Assembly: GCA_015485235.1 (NCBI GenBank)
Contig: WFTX01000259.1
Location: forward strand, 1-8,438
Source of the DNA: Nitrospirota bacterium
GTDB lineage: Bacteria; Nitrospirota; Thermodesulfovibrionia; Thermodesulfovibrionales; JdFR-85
Length of the DNA: 8,438 nucleotides
Reading direction: 5' to 3'
Shown here: in pieces, positions 6,610 through 8,438 of the stretch
How positions within the stretch are numbered: position 1 is the first letter of the stretch
Layout: each line of letters starts with the position of its first letter
Notes under the pieces: model-generated
Databases searched by the model: none
Seen by the model: the letters and a program-made list of their open reading frames with translations, nothing else
What the model was told of the DNA's origin: nothing
Translations under genes and position numbers: made by a program

Positions 6610-6637
6610 TAAAGATTTCACCTTTTTTAGTCGATAC
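6610..6637 (+). promoter_or_regulatory. Sigma-28-like promoter of the cheW-cheZ fusion gene
   Basis: TAAA (6610-6613) is followed after 16 nt by GTCGATAC (6630-6637), which matches six of eight bases of the FliA -10 box GCCGATAA. The spacer is one base longer than ideal. Both this promoter and the flagellin one begin TAAAGATTT, which supports the call. The predicted start near 6644 leaves a leader of about 37 nt. A sigma-70-like TAATAT at about 6643 has no convincing -35 box. Confidence 0.55.
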
Positions 6638-6680
6638 AGGGGATAATATCATTCCTAAAAAAGACCGCATGGAGGTGAAC

Positions 6681-7967
6681 ATGACTGTCTCGCAACAGAT
6701 CGCTTTCAGACTTGGAAAGGAGGAATTCGCCCTTCCCATACTGCATGTCCAGGAAATCATCAGGCCCAGGGAGTGTACTGAAATTCCTGAATCTCCTGAA
6801 TATGTAATGGGGGTAATCAACCTAAGAGGAAGGGTCATACCCGTTATAGACCTGAAAGAGCGGATGATGATTCCCGGAAACGGAAATGATCCGGCCGGAG
6901 AGAAGATTGTAGTGGTATCAATGGGAGAGGTTACATTCGGAGGCCTGGTCGACAGCATTACCGGGGTGGTAGACATTGACGAAAACATGATAAAGGAGAG
7001 CCCGGCCTCTATCTCGGGAGGCGCGGCTGAATACCTGAAGGGAATCGCCACAGTCAGCGAGGCACGCCTGATCCAGTTGCTTGATATATCCAGTCTCATT
7101 TCCATAGCTGACTTAGGACTCCTCAACGAAGAGGTATTAGAGGAAGAAAACCTTGGGGGCGGTAAAGTGCTGGTTACAAAAAAGGTCTCGGGTATAGGGG
7201 GGAATTACCTCATCCAGGAGGTGAGGGATAAGATAATCTCCGGTGCAGAATCAAAGGGTATTGAAAAGGAGGTAGTCTCAACGATAATGGAGAAGATTCA
7301 GGATTTTCTTGATGCCCTGACCTCCGGTGATGTAGAGAGGGCAGAGGAATCACTTCTTGTCATCTCCACACTGGGTGAGAAGGAACTCTTCTCTGAGGTG
7401 GGGAAGATCACCAGAAATCTTCATAATGCCATCACGGAATTCAAGACAATGATCGACCCGAAACTGAAGAACATGGCCCTTGAAGAGATGCCCGAAGCTA
7501 CGGACAAGCTGAACTGGGTTGTGACAAAGACTGAAGAGGCAGCGGAAAGGACCATCGGCCTGGTAGAGAAGAACCTCTCTCTCCAGTCTGAGATCGTAAA
7601 GAGACTCGACATCCTGGAGCAGTTCTTTCAGGAATGTGAAGGAGACTGCAAAGAGCAGCAAGAGGCACTCCAGTATCTCCGGAAGGTATCAGAGGAAATG
7701 AACGTGGACTTCATGGACGTCATCCTCGCCCAGGAATATCAGGATCTCACGGGACAGATAATAAAAAAGACGATAAACCTCGTCAGGGAACTGGAGGCAG
7801 ACCTGGTGGAACTCATAAAGGTTTTCGGGGTGAAGATCACGCCGAAGAAGAAATCTGTGCGACTCCTGGAGAAGACAGGTGCTGAGGAGCCCCTTGCACC
7901 TGAAGAAGCTGAGACACTCAAGTCACAGGAGGATGTAGACTCCCTTCTCCAGGAGTTCGGGTTCTGA
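6681..7967 (+). CDS. CheW-CheZ fusion: array scaffold domain joined to CheY-P phosphatase
   Basis: A 428-residue protein with two chemotaxis modules. A CheW domain fills about 5-142: FRLGKEEFALPILHVQEII (9-27), the conserved YVMGVINLRGRVIPVIDL (41-58, NLRG at 47-50), and YLKGIATVSEARLIQLLDIS (118-137). After a linker (143-175), a full CheZ module fills about 176-428. Its long four-helix region includes EMPEATDKLNWVVTKTEEAAER (269-290), and the catalytic motif is QEYQDLTGQIIKK (351-363). D355 and Q359 align with E. coli CheZ Asp143 and Gln147. A flexible tail (390-415) ends in EDVDSLLQEFGF, the CheY-binding peptide. Known roles are that CheW links receptors to CheA and CheZ dephosphorylates CheY-P. 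The fusion should place the phosphatase at the array. The frame also has an ATG at 6669, but GGAGG at 6671-6675 fits the ATG at 6681. No frameshift or internal stop separates the modules. Confidence 0.93.
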   Translation: MTVSQQIAFRLGKEEFALPILHVQEIIRPRECTEIPESPEYVMGVINLRGRVIPVIDLKERMMIPGNGNDPAGEKIVVVSMGEVTFGGLVDSITGVVDIDENMIKESPASISGGAAEYLKGIATVSEARLIQLLDISSLISIADLGLLNEEVLEEENLGGGKVLVTKKVSGIGGNYLIQEVRDKIISGAESKGIEKEVVSTIMEKIQDFLDALTSGDVERAEESLLVISTLGEKELFSEVGKITRNLHNAITEFKTMIDPKLKNMALEEMPEATDKLNWVVTKTEEAAERTIGLVEKNLSLQSEIVKRLDILEQFFQECEGDCKEQQEALQYLRKVSEEMNVDFMDVILAQEYQDLTGQIIKKTINLVRELEADLVELIKVFGVKITPKKKSVRLLEKTGAEEPLAPEEAETLKSQEDVDSLLQEFGF

Positions 7968-7996
7968 GAGGCACCTCAACATCCAATCAACTGATA

Positions 7997-8438
7997 TCAT
8001 CTGCCCGGAGGGATGTAGAGAGGTCGTGGAGGGAGCAGCAGACTCCGGTCAGGGGTTTCCCTGGCTGGCGGTTCATCTTCAAGCATCTCCTCCTCTCTCT
8101 TTCCCTTCGTTGTCCCGGGATCTGAAGAGGCTGTGGGACCAGAAGTTCCCTTTGGCCCTCGAGGTCTGCTCACAACCAGATGGCCGTCAGTGCCGTCAAG
8201 GAGCCTCACCTCCCTGACTTTCCCCTTATCGTCATAGGAGAGGCTGTAGTTTTTTGCTCCCATAAGGGAAATGAGCCTCATTAAAGCCTTTTCTACAGGG
8301 ACCTTCCTGAAGCTTGCCGAAACCTGTCTCTCAGCGAGTCCGGGTGACATAACCAGGGTAAACCCCGCCCTCTCAGACAATGCTGAAAGGAGATCCCCGG
8401 CTCTTTCTCCCCGTGCTTCAAGGGTCAGCCTCTGTCTC
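7997..8438 (-). CDS. C-terminal part of an STN-like (secretin/TonB short N-terminal domain) protein
   Basis: The frame is open to the right edge, so the N-terminus is outside the window and 146 residues are seen. Residues about 3-80 resemble an STN domain: LTLEARGERAGDLLSALSE (4-22), GFTLVMSPGLAERQVSASF (25-43), then VPVEKALMRLISLMG (46-60) and a strand pair with YSLSYDDKGKVREVRLL (64-80). In secretins and TonB-dependent receptors this small fold sits in the periplasm and makes protein contacts. The tail (91-146) is rich in Pro, Gly, Glu and Arg and probably disordered, ending PPRPLYIPPGR. It has no secretin beta domain or TonB barrel after the STN part, so it is neither of these in full. It is convergent with the cheW-cheZ gene, with 29 nt between stops and no clear terminator. 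Specific function is unknown. Confidence 0.6.
   Translation of the reverse strand, partial: RQRLTLEARGERAGDLLSALSERAGFTLVMSPGLAERQVSASFRKVPVEKALMRLISLMGAKNYSLSYDDKGKVREVRLLDGTDGHLVVSRPRGPKGTSGPTASSDPGTTKGKREEEMLEDEPPARETPDRSLLLPPRPLYIPPGR

Noticed and set aside
6669..6680. Upstream ATG as the start of the CheW-CheZ gene
   Set aside because: The upstream ATG overlaps the GGAGG ribosome site and has no Shine-Dalgarno sequence of its own. The ATG at 6681 is the better start.
6578..7126. A 182-codon open frame on the minus strand opposite the CheW part
   Set aside because: It lies wholly antisense to a well-supported CheW coding region, has low-complexity Ser/Thr/Met/Ile composition typical of antisense frames, no ribosome site, and resembles no family.
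7968..7996. Terminator between the convergent CheW-CheZ and STN-like genes
   Set aside because: Only a 4-bp GAGG-CA-CCTC stem without a T-run is present, which is too weak to call.

Overview
The window is a late flagellar and chemotaxis locus from a Gram-negative-type bacterium. It carries genes for flagellin, FlaG, FliD, FliS and a FliT-like protein, a CheZ-type CheY-P phosphatase, sigma-28-like and sigma-54-like promoter sequences, and strong Shine-Dalgarno sites. CheZ together with a FlaG-FliD-FliS order and sigma-54 would fit Nitrospirota or Desulfobacterota-type lineages. That placement is inference, and nothing in the window fixes the taxon.

Layout. On the minus strand, reading right to left from 6441, come flagellin, a strong hairpin, then flaG, fliD, fliS and a fliT-like gene, tightly packed (3 nt gap, 15 nt gap, 4 nt overlap). 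After a 177 bp gap holding a near-consensus sigma-54 promoter comes a 737-residue protein with two sulfotransferase domains and a C-terminal TPR region. It overlaps a glycosyltransferase gene by ATGA, and that gene runs off the left edge. On the plus strand, divergent from flagellin, is one gene encoding a CheW domain fused to a full CheZ domain. It is convergent with a minus-strand gene entering from the right edge, whose visible part is an STN-like domain and a proline-rich tail.

How the parts fit. Flagellin is exported and polymerised under the FliD cap. FliS and the FliT-like protein are the likely chaperones, and FlaG probably affects filament length. The flagellin and cheW-cheZ genes have back-to-back sigma-28-like promoters, so filament and signal-termination genes would be made together late in assembly. 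The flagellin leader looks like a CsrA target: one GGA lies in a hairpin loop and another in the Shine-Dalgarno sequence, 20 nt apart. The sulfotransferase/glycosyltransferase pair could make or modify a sulfated glycan, perhaps on flagellin, but that link rests on position and promoter type only.

The most unusual item is the CheW-CheZ fusion. It should fix the CheY-P phosphatase physically to the receptor-CheA array. The second is the double sulfotransferase-TPR protein beside the flagellin operon. No RNA genes, CRISPR arrays or mobile elements were seen.
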